NCBI RefSeq assembly: GCF_012273515.2
Contig: NZ_CP050975.2
Span: forward strand, 2,666,001 to 2,730,000
DNA length: 64,000 nucleotides
Direction of reading: 5' to 3'
Origin: Streptomyces sp. RPA4-2
GTDB lineage: Bacteria; Actinomycetota; Actinomycetes; Streptomycetales; Streptomycetaceae
The notes beneath the pieces were generated by a model. It did no database searches. It was given only the letters and a program-made list of their open reading frames with translations, and had not been told where the DNA came from. How positions within the stretch are numbered: the first letter of the stretch is position 1; every line of letters begins with the position of its first letter. Shown here one piece after another: positions 9,388 through 18,756 of this stretch. Position numbers and translations under genes: made by a program.

Positions 9388-9662
9388 GTCGAAGGCCTCT
9401 CGCCTCGAGTTACGTGTCGTCGCCTCGCACGCTCGCGATCCGACGACTGATGCCGAATGGGACGGTCCGAACGCCGACCCGAACCCTAACGCTGAAGTTT
9501 AGGGTTACCAGTGTGTCTGTTCCTTGGACTCTTCCGAACAGGACACTAAGTCGACAAGTGGCGCACGTTCAACGAACACGCCGAACCTCCCGTTTTTCTT
9601 TTCACCCTATGTGATCAGCCGTAGCGCTGCCCAACCAGGGTGCTGGCCTGCGCGGATGCGCG
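9388..9662 (-). promoter_or_regulatory. ftsZ upstream regulatory region
   Basis: The only large gap inside the dcw cluster. It contains an 8-bp inverted repeat AACCCTAA (9482-9489) / TTAGGGTT (9499-9506), and two GACAC words, at 9513-9517 (on the minus strand) and 9542-9546. Established knowledge: Streptomyces ftsZ has several promoters here, one switched on for sporulation, and WhiA recognises GACAC-type sites. The assignment of these particular words to WhiA is inference. The region is locally AT-richer than its surroundings. Confidence 0.6.
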
Positions 9663-10457
9663 TCAACTACCGGCTGACGAAGGGGCGGTGGGGACGCTCA
9701 CGTCGAAGTGCCGGGCCTTCGGAGCTGCTTTCATGAGAGCGGTGAGTGTCCGCGCCTTCGCGCTGCCCTTCTCGCCGCTCCCCCACTCGACGTCACGGCC
9801 GTCGCTCAGTTCCAGCGAGATGGAGTCGTACGAGCGGACCTTGACGGTCCGGGTTTCACGGGCCACGGAGGCCGGAATGTCCCGGGCGACCCGAACCGCC
9901 TCGCGCACCAGCCGGTCGGCGGGGAAGCGGCGCAGGACGGCCGAGCGGGACGGCGTCAATTCGAGCAGGGCCACCTTCTTCGGGGCCCGCGAAACCGTCG
10001 CGAAACGCACGCCCTTGGCATCCACTTCGACGTACTTGCCCCCCTTTCCCGGCTGCTTCACCACCAGGACAGGGGTGCGTTCGGTCACTTTCAGCCCGAT
10101 TCCGTGCGGCCAGGAACGAACGACGTCGACCGAGTCGATCCGGGGCAGTCTCCGCAACAGCCGCGCTTCCACGGCGTCGGTGTCGACGGAGATGAGCGGC
10201 GTTCCGTCCGGCACCTCGGCCGCTTCGCGCACCTGCCGCGCCGTCAGCACCCGGGTCCCGGAGACCGACAGCCTCTCGACCCGCAGCCATTGCGAGCCGT
10301 ACAGGAGCCAGACCACGCCGCCACCGGCCAACACCGTCGTGACCAAAAGGACGATGAGCACACGAAGGCGGCGAAGCCGGACCGGACGGGGCGGCCGGGG
10401 CGGGCCGGACTTCAGCTTCTGCCGTTCACCGCGCTCGGCGGTCGTCGGTCCGGCCAC
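9663..10457 (-). CDS. ftsQ: Cell division protein FtsQ
   Basis: Bitopic divisome protein of 264 aa that links early and late division proteins and pairs with FtsL/DivIC. The order is a basic Pro/Arg-rich cytoplasmic tail (1-30), one membrane segment (about 31-53), a POTRA domain beginning at WLRVERLSVSGTRVLTARQV, then the FtsQ beta domain. Start is GTG at 10457. It is 25 nt after murG stops. Confidence 0.95.
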   Translation of the reverse strand: MAGPTTAERGERQKLKSGPPRPPRPVRLRRLRVLIVLLVTTVLAGGGVVWLLYGSQWLRVERLSVSGTRVLTARQVREAAEVPDGTPLISVDTDAVEARLLRRLPRIDSVDVVRSWPHGIGLKVTERTPVLVVKQPGKGGKYVEVDAKGVRFATVSRAPKKVALLELTPSRSAVLRRFPADRLVREAVRVARDIPASVARETRTVKVRSYDSISLELSDGRDVEWGSGEKGSAKARTLTALMKAAPKARHFDVSVPTAPSSAGS

Positions 10458-10482
10458 GCTCCCTGCCTTCCCTCACATGTGC

Positions 10483-11574
10483 CTAGCGGTGGCGTGAGGC
10501 GATCGCCTCGTACACCATGCCGACGAGCAGGTCGTCGGCGTCCCGGCGCCCGAACTCGCTGGCGGCGCGGGACATCTCGTACAGCCGGTGCGGGTCGGCG
10601 AGCACGGGCAGCACGTTCTGCTGCACCCACTGGGGCGTCAGCTCCGCGTCGTCGACGAGCAGTCCGCCGCCGGCCTTGACCACCGGCTGGGCGTTGAGCC
10701 GCTGTTCGCCGTTGCCGATGGGCAGCGGGACATAGGCGGCCGGGAGCCCGACGGCGGAGAGTTCGGCGACGGTCATCGCGCCCGCGCGGCAGAGCATCAT
10801 GTCGGCCGCGGCGTACGCGAGGTCCATCCGGTCCACGTACGGTACCGGGATGTACGGGGGCATCCCCGGCATCTGGTGCACCTGCGGCAGTTCGTTCTTC
10901 GGCCCGACCGCGTGCAGGATCTGGATGCCGGCCTGCTGGAGGTACGGCGCGGCCTGCTGGACGACCTCGTTGAGCCGCCGGGCACCCTGCGAGCCGCCGG
11001 AGACCAGCAGTGTCGGCAGGTTGGGGTCGAGCCCGAACGCGGCGCGGGCCTCGGGGCGTACGGCGGCCCGGTCGAGGGTGGCGATGGAGCGGCGCAGCGG
11101 GATGCCGATGTAGCGGGCGCCGCGCAGCTTGTTGTCGGGGGTGGAGACGGCGACCTGCGCCGCGTACCGCGAGCCGATCTTGTTGGCGAGGCCCGGCCGG
11201 GCGTTCGCCTCGTGGATGACGATCGGCACGCCGAGGCGCTTGGCCGCGAGGTAGGCGGGCAGCGCGACGTAGCCGCCGAACCCGACGACCGCGTCCGCCT
11301 TGGTGCGCTCCAGGATCTGCTCGGCGGCCTTGATCGTGCCGCGCAGCCGTCCGGGGACGGTGATCAGCTCGGGGGTGGGCTTGCGCGGCAGCGGGACGGC
11401 GGGGATCAGCGCGAGTTCGTATCCCCGCTCCGGTACGAGCCGGGTCTCGAGTCCGCGTTCCGTGCCCAGGGCCGTGATCCCCACGGTCGGGTCCTGCCTG
11501 CGCAGGGCGTCCGCGAGGGCGAGCGCGGGCTCGATGTGGCCGGCGGTCCCCCCGCCGGCGAGTACGACATGCAC
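10483..11574 (-). CDS. murG: MurG, lipid II-forming GlcNAc transferase
   Basis: Transfers GlcNAc from UDP-GlcNAc to lipid I at the inner face of the membrane to make lipid II. The protein has 363 aa, usual length. The N-terminal glycine loop [11 protein letters not shown] (7-17) binds the lipid-linked acceptor. The C-terminal GT-B half carries [11 protein letters not shown] and the UDP-binding region [20 protein letters not shown]. It starts 6 nt after ftsW stops. Confidence 0.98.
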   Translation of the reverse strand: MHVVLAGGGTAGHIEPALALADALRRQDPTVGITALGTERGLETRLVPERGYELALIPAVPLPRKPTPELITVPGRLRGTIKAAEQILERTKADAVVGFGGYVALPAYLAAKRLGVPIVIHEANARPGLANKIGSRYAAQVAVSTPDNKLRGARYIGIPLRRSIATLDRAAVRPEARAAFGLDPNLPTLLVSGGSQGARRLNEVVQQAAPYLQQAGIQILHAVGPKNELPQVHQMPGMPPYIPVPYVDRMDLAYAAADMMLCRAGAMTVAELSAVGLPAAYVPLPIGNGEQRLNAQPVVKAGGGLLVDDAELTPQWVQQNVLPVLADPHRLYEMSRAASEFGRRDADDLLVGMVYEAIASRHR

Positions 11575-11580
11575 CGAAAT

Positions 11581-12858
11581 TCACCGCTCTCCGGACGAAC
11601 GCGCCGCGGCGCGCCGTCGCATCGTGTTCCATCTCCGAGGCCCCGCGGCCCCCGCGGAGCCTCTCACCGCAGCACGCTTTCTGCCAAAGCGGGGTTGCCG
11701 CATGGCCAGCGCCGCCCGCGCGGCGGGCTCGTCGCGTGCGAAGGCGATCAGCAGTCCGACGGCGAACATGGTCGGCAGCAGCGCGGAACCCCCGTAGGAG
11801 AACAGCGGGAGCGGGACTCCGGCGATCGGCAGCAGACCGAGCACCGCACCGATGTTGATCACGGCCTGGGCCGTGATCCAGGTGGTCACGCCTCCCGCGG
11901 CATACCTCACGAAGGGGTCCTCCGTGCGTCCGGCCACGCGGATACCCGCATAGCCTAGAGCCGCGAAGAGGGCGAGTACCGACAGTGTCCCCGCGAGGCC
12001 GAGTTCCTCCCCGGTGATGGCGAAGATGAAGTCCGTGTGCGCTTCGGGCAGTTGGCCCCATTTTTCCACGCTGGCGCCGAGGCCGGATCCGAACAGGCCG
12101 CCGGAGGCGAGGGCGTAGATGCCGTGCACGGCCTGCCAGCAGGTGTCGTTCGGGCCGGGCTCGGTGGCGCCGATGCAGGCGAGCCTGGACATGCGGTTGG
12201 GGCTGGTCTTGATGAGGACGAAGCCGATCGTCAGCGCGACGGCCAGGACGCCCGCGAACAGCCGGGTGGGCGCTCCGGCCAGCCACAGCAGCCCGAAGAG
12301 GATGGCGGTGAGGATGATCGCCGTTCCCATGTCGCCGCCGAGCATGATCAGCCCGAGCAGCATGAAGGCGACCGGGACCAGCGGCACCAGCATGTGCTTC
12401 CACTGCGCCAGCATCGCCTTGTCCTGTTTGCGCGCGAGCAGGTCGGCGCCCCACAGCACGAGCGCGAGCTTGCCGAACTCGCTGGGCTGGATCTGGAACG
12501 AGCCGCCCAGGGAGATCCAGTTCTGGTTGCCGTTGACCGACATCCCTATCCCCGGCACCTGCACGAGAACCATCATGAAGACCGCGCCGGCCAGGATCGG
12601 ATAGGCCAGCGCCCGATGCATCTTCACCGGCACCCGCATGGCCACCAGGAGCAGCACGGCGCCGATCGAGGCGGCGAGGAACTGTTTGCGGAAGAAGAAC
12701 GATCCGGGCAGCGACAGCTGCAGTGCCGTGATCATCGACGCCGAGTAGACCATCACGAGGCCCAGCACGGTGATCAGCAGGCTGCTGCCGAGGATCAGGT
12801 AGTAGGCGGTCAGCGGCCGGTCCCAGGCCTTGCGCGCGCGCGTGACGAGGCGGCCCAC
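11581..12858 (-). CDS. ftsW: SEDS glycosyltransferase FtsW (apparent 5' frameshift)
   Basis: Polytopic septal peptidoglycan polymerase of the SEDS family. The 425-aa frame from GTG 12858 has about ten membrane segments and the motifs NGNQNWISLG, ITGEELGL and PLPLFSYGGSA. This start has no ribosome binding site and cuts off the usual basic, Pro-rich N-terminus. A much better start is ATG 12940, preceded by GGAGGGAGCCGGCG. It encodes MTGSRTGRPP in the +1 frame; removing one C from the five-base run at 12912-12916 would join it to PARDNPVGRLVTRARKAWDRP. So the real gene probably spans 11581-12940 with an indel near 12914. Shown here is the intact frame. Confidence 0.93.
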   Translation of the reverse strand: MGRLVTRARKAWDRPLTAYYLILGSSLLITVLGLVMVYSASMITALQLSLPGSFFFRKQFLAASIGAVLLLVAMRVPVKMHRALAYPILAGAVFMMVLVQVPGIGMSVNGNQNWISLGGSFQIQPSEFGKLALVLWGADLLARKQDKAMLAQWKHMLVPLVPVAFMLLGLIMLGGDMGTAIILTAILFGLLWLAGAPTRLFAGVLAVALTIGFVLIKTSPNRMSRLACIGATEPGPNDTCWQAVHGIYALASGGLFGSGLGASVEKWGQLPEAHTDFIFAITGEELGLAGTLSVLALFAALGYAGIRVAGRTEDPFVRYAAGGVTTWITAQAVINIGAVLGLLPIAGVPLPLFSYGGSALLPTMFAVGLLIAFARDEPAARAALAMRQPRFGRKRAAVRGSAGAAGPRRWNTMRRRAAARSSGER

Positions 12859-13125
12859 GGGGTTGTCGCGGGCGGGGCGCGCGGAGGCGGGGCGCCGGGG
12901 GCGCGCTGGACGGGGGACGGCCCGTACGGCTACCGGTCATCGCCGGCTCCCTCCGCCGGGGCGCGGAAGGGCGCTCCCGGGGCGGTTCCCCCGGGCCCTA
13001 CGGGCACAGCGGCCTGGAGGGGCCGGTGCAGCCCCGTTCCGCCTGCCGAAAGCCGCCTGCGAAGCCCCGACCGCACTGGCGTCACGCGTCCCTCCCAAGG
13101 GTCCCGGGGCGCCTGGGTCCCGCCG

Positions 13126-14568
13126 TCAGGCGCTCGCGGTGCCGAGTTCGCGAACCGCCTCCGCGAAAGCGTCACCGCGCTTGTTGTAGTTGGCGAACAT
13201 GTCCATGGACGCACAGGCCGGCGCCAGCAGGACGGTGTCTCCTGGTCCGGAGAGCCGGGCGGCCTCCTGGACCGCCGCGAGCATCGCCCCAGTGTCGGTG
13301 CGGGCGAGGTCGACGACGGGTACTTCCGGGGCGTGTCGCGCGAGGGCTTCGCGGATCAGCGCGCGATCGGCACCGATCAGCACGACCCCCCGAAGCCGCT
13401 GGGCCGACTTGGCGACCAGTTCGTCGAAGGCCGCGCCCTTGGCGAGGCCGCCGGCGATCCACACGATCGACTCGTAGGCCGCCAAGGAGGCTTCCGCCGC
13501 GTGGGTGTTGGTCGCCTTGGAGTCGTCGACGTACGCGACCCCGTCCACATCGGCGACGTGCGCGATGCGGTGGGCGTCCGGGGTGAAGGCCCGCAGGCCG
13601 TCCCGTACGGCGCCGGCGGGGACGCCGAAGGCGCGTGCGAGGGCCGCCGCCGCAAGGGCGTTGGCGATGTTGTGCGGGGCCGACGGGCGCACGTCGGAGA
13701 CCTCGGCGAGTTCCTGGGCGTTCTTCTGCCGGTTCTCGACGAAGGCGCGGTCGACCAGGATGCCGTCCACCACGCCGAGTTGGGACGGTCCGGGGGTGCC
13801 GAGGGTGAAGCCGACGGCCCGGCAGCCCTCCTCGACGTCCGCCTCGCGCACCAGGTCCTCGGTGGCCTTGTCGGCGACGTTGTAGACGCAGGCGACCCGA
13901 TTGCCCTCGTAGGCACGGCCCTTGTCGGCGGCGTACGCCTCCATGGAGCCGTGCCAGTCGAGATGGTCGGGTGCCAGGTTCAGTACGACCGCGGAGTCGG
14001 CGCGCAGCGAAGGCGCCCAGTGCAGTTGGTAGCTGGACAGCTCCACCGCCAGGACGTCGTACGTCTCCTCGCCCAGCACCGCGTCCAGCAGCGAGACCCC
14101 GATGTTGCCGACGGCGGCCGTGCGCAGTCCCGCCGCCTTCAGGATCGAGGCGAGCATCTGCACGGTCGTGGTCTTGCCGTTGGTGCCCGTGACGGCGAGC
14201 CAGGGGGCGGCCTTCCTGCCGTCCAGCTCCCGCAGGCGCCAGGCCAGCTCGACGTCGCCCCAGACCGGGACGCCCGCCTCGGCGGCCGCGGCGAACAGCG
14301 GCTTGTCCGGCTTCCAGCCGGGCGCGGTGACGATGAGTTCGGTGCCCCCGGGCAGGGTGTCGCCGTCGCCGAGGCGCACGGTGACACCGAGCGCCTCCAG
14401 CTCCGCGGCCTGCGCGCGGGAGCGCTCGTCGTCGCCGTCGTTGACGACCGTGACGACCGCGCCGAGCCCGTGCAGGACCCGCGCCGCCGGGATGCCGGAG
14501 ACCCCGAGCCCGGCGACGGTGACGCGCTTGCCCTGGAACTCCGGGGAGGTCACTTCTCGGCCGCCCAT
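13126..14568 (-). CDS. murD: UDP-N-acetylmuramoyl-L-alanine--D-glutamate ligase MurD
   Basis: Cytoplasmic Mur ligase adding D-Glu to UDP-MurNAc-L-Ala. The protein has 480 aa, with an N-terminal Rossmann-like UDP-binding domain ([15 protein letters not shown]), the ATP P-loop TGTNGKTTT (127-135), and C-terminal [10 protein letters not shown] and DRALI regions. ATG 14568 lies inside the end of mraY (19-nt overlap); GTG 14553 is an alternative start that would leave the genes almost abutting. The 185 nt between murD and the likely ftsW start contain only GC-rich hairpin-forming DNA. Confidence 0.98.
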   Translation of the reverse strand: MGGREVTSPEFQGKRVTVAGLGVSGIPAARVLHGLGAVVTVVNDGDDERSRAQAAELEALGVTVRLGDGDTLPGGTELIVTAPGWKPDKPLFAAAAEAGVPVWGDVELAWRLRELDGRKAAPWLAVTGTNGKTTTVQMLASILKAAGLRTAAVGNIGVSLLDAVLGEETYDVLAVELSSYQLHWAPSLRADSAVVLNLAPDHLDWHGSMEAYAADKGRAYEGNRVACVYNVADKATEDLVREADVEEGCRAVGFTLGTPGPSQLGVVDGILVDRAFVENRQKNAQELAEVSDVRPSAPHNIANALAAAALARAFGVPAGAVRDGLRAFTPDAHRIAHVADVDGVAYVDDSKATNTHAAEASLAAYESIVWIAGGLAKGAAFDELVAKSAQRLRGVVLIGADRALIREALARHAPEVPVVDLARTDTGAMLAAVQEAARLSGPGDTVLLAPACASMDMFANYNKRGDAFAEAVRELGTASA

Positions 14569-15623
14569 CCCGCGTAGAAGATGCCGAGACCGACGATCAC
14601 GCAGATGCCCTGGATGATCCAGAACCGGACCACGACCAGGACTTCGGACCAGCCCTTGAGTTCGAAGTGGTGCTGGAGCGGTGCCATGCGGAAGACACGT
14701 TTGCCGGTGAGCCGGAATGAGCCGACCTGGATGACCACGGACATGGTGATCAGGACGAAGAGGCCGCCGAGCAGCGCGAGCAGCAGCTCGGTGCGGGAGC
14801 AGATCGCCAGACCGGCCAGCGCGCCGCCCAGGGCCAGCGAACCGGTGTCACCCATGAAGATCTTGGCGGGCGAGGTGTTCCACCACAGGAAGCCGAGGCA
14901 GGCGCCCATCAGCGCGGAGGCGACGATCGCGAGGTCCAGTGGATCTCGTACCTCGTAGCAGGCGGCCGGGTTGGTCAGGGTCTGCGTGTTGGCGCAGGAC
15001 TCCTGGAACTGCCAGACACCGATGAACGTGTAGGCGCCGAAGACCAGCACGGAGGCGCCGGTGGCGAGGCCGTCCAGACCGTCCGTCAGGTTCACGCCGT
15101 TCGACATCGCCAGGATCATGAACAGCGCCCAGACCACGAACAGCACCGGGCCGATGGTCCAGCCGAAGTCCTGGACGAAGGAGAGCTTGGTGGAGGCCGG
15201 GGTGTTGCCGCGGTTGTCGGAGAACTGGAGCGCGAGCACCGCGAAGGAGATGCCGACGATCAGCTGTCCGGCCATCTTCGCCTTGGCCCGCAGACCGAGC
15301 GAACGCCGCTTGACGATCTTGATGTAGTCGTCCAGGAAGCCGACCAGGCCCATGCCCGCCATGAGGCCGAGCACCAGGAGACCCGAGAAGGTGGGCGGGT
15401 AACCCGTGATGATCTTGGACAGGAAGTACGCGGCGATCGTCGCCAGGATGAAGGCGATACCACCCATGGTCGGCGTACCGCGCTTGCTGTGGTGCTCCTT
15501 CGGCCCGTCGTCACGGATGTACTGCCCGTAGCCCTTGCGGGCCAGCAGCTTGATCAGCAGCGGCGTGCCGACCAGGGTGAGGAACAGACCAATGACTCCT
15601 GCGAACAGGATCTGCTTCATCAT
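14550..15623 (-). CDS. mraY: Phospho-N-acetylmuramoyl-pentapeptide transferase MraY
   Basis: Integral membrane enzyme that makes lipid I from UDP-MurNAc-pentapeptide and undecaprenyl phosphate. The protein has 357 aa with about ten membrane segments. Family signatures are [14 protein letters not shown] (about 41-54), [20 protein letters not shown], and [12 protein letters not shown]. The C-terminal HHFELKGW matches the conserved HHH-like motif. It overlaps murF by 4 nt (15620-15623). Confidence 0.98.
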   Translation of the reverse strand: MMKQILFAGVIGLFLTLVGTPLLIKLLARKGYGQYIRDDGPKEHHSKRGTPTMGGIAFILATIAAYFLSKIITGYPPTFSGLLVLGLMAGMGLVGFLDDYIKIVKRRSLGLRAKAKMAGQLIVGISFAVLALQFSDNRGNTPASTKLSFVQDFGWTIGPVLFVVWALFMILAMSNGVNLTDGLDGLATGASVLVFGAYTFIGVWQFQESCANTQTLTNPAACYEVRDPLDLAIVASALMGACLGFLWWNTSPAKIFMGDTGSLALGGALAGLAICSRTELLLALLGGLFVLITMSVVIQVGSFRLTGKRVFRMAPLQHHFELKGWSEVLVVVRFWIIQGICVIVGLGIFYAGWAAEK

Positions 15624-17026
15624 CGGGCAGCAACCTCACCCTCGGCACCGCCTGCGAGCAGCGCCTGCGCCACCCGTTCGAGACCGACCGACCGGGACGC
15701 CTTCACGAGCACGACGTCCCCCGGGCGCAACTCGCTGCGCAGCAGGTCGACAGCCGCCTGTGCGTCGGACACGTGCACCGACTCCTCACCCCACGAACCC
15801 TCGTTATATGCGCCCAGTTGGAGCCAGGACGCTTCCCTGCCCCCGACCGCGACGAGCTTGCTGACGTTGAGTCGGACGGCGAGCCGCCCGATCGCGTCGT
15901 GCTCGGCGAGAGCCTCGTCCCCGAGCTCGGCCATCTGACCGAGCACCGCCCACGTACGACGTCCCCGCCCCATCGCCACGAGCGCGCGCAGGGCGGCTCG
16001 CATGGACTCGGGATTCGCGTTGTAGGCGTCGTTGACGACCGTCACGCCGTCCGGGCGCTCGGTGACCTCCATCCGCCAGCGGGAGAGGGAGCCCGCCTCG
16101 GAGAGCGCGCGGGCGATCTCGTCTGCGGACATGCCCAGCTCATGGGCGACGGCGGCCGCGGCGAGCGCGTTCGACACGTGGTGCTCACCGTACAGGCGCA
16201 TGGTCACATCACTGCACCCGGAGGGTGTGTGAAGCCTGAACGCCGGCTGTCCGAGGTCCGTGAGACGGACGTTCTCGGCGCGTACGTCCGCTTCGCCGGA
16301 CTCTCCGAAAAGCACCACCCGCGCCTTCGTCCGGGACGCCATGGCGCGGACGAGGGGGTCGTCGGCGTTGAGGACCGCGGCGCCGTCCTCGGGGAGGCCC
16401 TCGACGAGCTCGCCCTTCGCCTGTGCAATCTGTTCGCGGCCGCCGAACTCGCCGATGTGGGCGGTGCCGACGTTGAGGACGAGACCGATTTTCGGCGGGG
16501 TGAGATCCGCGAGGTAACGGATGTGGCCGATGCCGCGGGCGCCCATCTCCAGCACGAGGTACTTCGTCTCCTCGGTGGCGGTCAGGGCGGTCAGCGGCAG
16601 TCCGATCTCGTTGTTGAGCGAACCGGGCGTGAAGACGGTCGGCGCCTTGCTCCGCAGGACCTGGGCGATCAGGTCCTTGGTGCTGGTCTTGCCCGCGGAG
16701 CCGGTGAGGGCCACGAGCGTCGTGCCGAGCCGTTCGACGACATGGCGGGCGAGGGCGCCGAGGGCCGTCTGCACGTCCTCGACGACGATCGCGGGCACGC
16801 CGACGGGCCGGGAGGCCAGTACGGCGACCGCGCCCGCGTCGACGACCGCGCGGGCGAAGTCGTGGCCGTCCACGCGCTCGCCGGCGAAGGCGACGAAGAG
16901 GCTGCCTGGCTCCACTTCACGGGAGTCTCTGACGACCGGTCCGGTGACCTGTAGCGCCGGATCCGGTATGTCGTGCGTCTGCCCGCCGACGACTGCTGCG
17001 ATCTCGGCGAGAGAGAGGGCGATCAC
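15620..17026 (-). CDS. murF: UDP-MurNAc-tripeptide--D-Ala-D-Ala ligase MurF
   Basis: Adds D-Ala-D-Ala to the UDP-MurNAc-tripeptide. The protein has 468 aa. The ATP P-loop is [11 protein letters not shown] (108-118), the central domain carries [11 protein letters not shown], and the C-terminal domain carries GQMAELG and [15 protein letters not shown] start at 17026, 4 nt after murE stops, with AGGGA upstream. Confidence 0.98.
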   Translation of the reverse strand: MIALSLAEIAAVVGGQTHDIPDPALQVTGPVVRDSREVEPGSLFVAFAGERVDGHDFARAVVDAGAVAVLASRPVGVPAIVVEDVQTALGALARHVVERLGTTLVALTGSAGKTSTKDLIAQVLRSKAPTVFTPGSLNNEIGLPLTALTATEETKYLVLEMGARGIGHIRYLADLTPPKIGLVLNVGTAHIGEFGGREQIAQAKGELVEGLPEDGAAVLNADDPLVRAMASRTKARVVLFGESGEADVRAENVRLTDLGQPAFRLHTPSGCSDVTMRLYGEHHVSNALAAAAVAHELGMSADEIARALSEAGSLSRWRMEVTERPDGVTVVNDAYNANPESMRAALRALVAMGRGRRTWAVLGQMAELGDEALAEHDAIGRLAVRLNVSKLVAVGGREASWLQLGAYNEGSWGEESVHVSDAQAAVDLLRSELRPGDVVLVKASRSVGLERVAQALLAGGAEGEVAAR

Positions 17027-17030
17027 AAGT

Positions 17031-18686
17031 TCATCCCTGGGTCTTCTGGATAGCTTCGCGAAGCACCTGGCGGTCGTCGAAGGGACGCACCACCCCGGCG
17101 ATGTCCTGGCCCTGCTCGTGGCCCTTGCCCGCGACCAGCACGGTGTCGCCGGGCCGGGCCCGGGCGACGGCTGCGGCGATGGCGGCGGCCCGGTCCTCGA
17201 AGACCTGGACCTCGCCGCGCTCGTGGGCCGGTACCTCGGCGGCGCCGGCGAGCATCGTGGCGAGGATCGCCAGGGGGTCCTCGGAGCGGGGGTTGTCCGA
17301 TGTCAGTACGGCGGTGTCGGCGAGCCGCGCCACGGCGGCGCCCATCGGCATCCGCTTGGTCATGTCGCGGTCACCGCCGCAGCCGAGCACGACGTGCAGC
17401 CGGCCCTCGGTGACCTTGCGCAGCGCGCGCAGCACCGACTCGACGGCGTCCGTCTTGTGGGCGTAGTCGACCACCGCGAGGTAGGGCTGGCCCGCGTCCA
17501 CGCGCTCCAGCCGGCCCGGGACGCCCGGGACGGCGGCGATGCCGTCGGCCGCGGTCTGCGGGTCGAGTCCGGCGGCGGCGAGGGCGACGATCGCGGCGAG
17601 GGTGTTCGCCACGTTGAAGGGGCCCGCGAGCGGCGACCTGGCGGTGATCCGCTCGCCCTTGGGTCCGACCGCGACGAAGACCGAGTCCATCGGACCGACC
17701 TCGACCTCCTCGGCCCGCCAGTCGGCGTCCGGGTGGCCCTCCGCGGAGAAGGTGACGACGGGGACAGTGGTCTCCTCGGCCAGTCGGCGCCCGTAGGCGT
17801 CGTCGAGGTTGATCACGCCGAGTTTGCTGCGTTCCGGAGTGAACAGCTGCGCCTTGGCCCGGAAGTAGTCCTCCATGTCGGAGTGGAACTCCATGTGTTC
17901 CGGGCTGAGGTTGTTGAAGACGGCGATGTCGAAGACGCAGCCGTCGACCCGGCCGAGCACCAGCGCGTGGCTGGAAACCTCCATCGCGACCGCGTCGACA
18001 CCGCGTTCGCGCATGACCGCGAACAGCGCCTGGAGATCGGTTGCTTCGGGGGTGGTGCGCTCCGACTTGATGCGCTCGTCGCCGATGCGCATCTCCACCG
18101 TGCCGATCAGGCCGGTGTTGCGGACCGTCTTCAGACCGCCCTCGACGAGGTACGCCGTGGTGGTCTTGCCAGAGGTTCCGGTGATGCCGATCTGGAGCAG
18201 GTCGCGCCCGGGGTGGCCGTAGATCGTGGCCGCGAGCTCGCCCATGCGTCCGCGCGGGTCGTCGACCACGAGGACCGGCAGGCCGGTGGCCTCGGCCCGC
18301 TCGGCACCGGTCGGGTCGGTCAGCACGGCGACCGCGCCGAGACCGGCCGCCTGGGTCACGTAGTCGGCACCGTGCAGGCGGGCGCCGGGCAGCGCGGCGT
18401 AGAGGTCGCCGGGGCGCACGGCGCGGGAGTCGTGGGTGATGCCCGTGACCTCCGCGGTCGACGCCGGGGCGTGGGCACCCAGCTGATCGGCGAGCTCCGC
18501 GAGGGGTGTTGCGGAGTTCTGGACCGGTCGCGGCGGCCCCGGATATGTCACAGGAACGCCCTTCTGGGTGATTTGGGACTGATCAGCGTGTGGCACGGCG
18601 GTGAGCGTACCGGGCTCACCCCCGCCGGAGCGAAGCGAGGGGCGCGGGGAGCCCTGGTTGCGGGGATCCGGGGTGATCGTTGTCAC
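17031..18686 (-). CDS. murE: UDP-MurNAc-L-Ala-D-Glu--diaminopimelate ligase MurE
   Basis: Adds diaminopimelate as third residue of the stem peptide. ATP P-loop TGTSGKTTT (169-177); the DNPRSEDP motif marks a diaminopimelate-type rather than lysine-type enzyme, consistent with LL-Dap in Streptomyces walls. The 551-aa frame starts at GTG 18686 and has a roughly 50-residue extension before the Mur ligase core; a later start (for example at VPHADQSQ or VTYPGPP) cannot be excluded. It lies 70 nt downstream of ftsI. Confidence 0.97.
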   Translation of the reverse strand: MTTITPDPRNQGSPRPSLRSGGGEPGTLTAVPHADQSQITQKGVPVTYPGPPRPVQNSATPLAELADQLGAHAPASTAEVTGITHDSRAVRPGDLYAALPGARLHGADYVTQAAGLGAVAVLTDPTGAERAEATGLPVLVVDDPRGRMGELAATIYGHPGRDLLQIGITGTSGKTTTAYLVEGGLKTVRNTGLIGTVEMRIGDERIKSERTTPEATDLQALFAVMRERGVDAVAMEVSSHALVLGRVDGCVFDIAVFNNLSPEHMEFHSDMEDYFRAKAQLFTPERSKLGVINLDDAYGRRLAEETTVPVVTFSAEGHPDADWRAEEVEVGPMDSVFVAVGPKGERITARSPLAGPFNVANTLAAIVALAAAGLDPQTAADGIAAVPGVPGRLERVDAGQPYLAVVDYAHKTDAVESVLRALRKVTEGRLHVVLGCGGDRDMTKRMPMGAAVARLADTAVLTSDNPRSEDPLAILATMLAGAAEVPAHERGEVQVFEDRAAAIAAAVARARPGDTVLVAGKGHEQGQDIAGVVRPFDDRQVLREAIQKTQG

Positions 18687-18756
18687 GAGGTGGTTCCTGG
18701 TCCGTTGTACGTACGGGCTGATCAGGGCGTGCGGTCGGGGGCGGGCTCGGGGCGGA

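Noticed and set aside
10412..12940. 842-residue leftward open frame overlapping murG and ftsW
   Set aside because: It is an out-of-frame reading of murG and ftsW with Arg/Pro/Ala-rich sequence. Only its first residues are informative, because they include the probable true start of ftsW.
12037..14577. 846-residue rightward open frame
   Set aside because: Antisense to ftsW and murD; Gly/Arg/Val-rich composition typical of shadow frames in 70% GC DNA.
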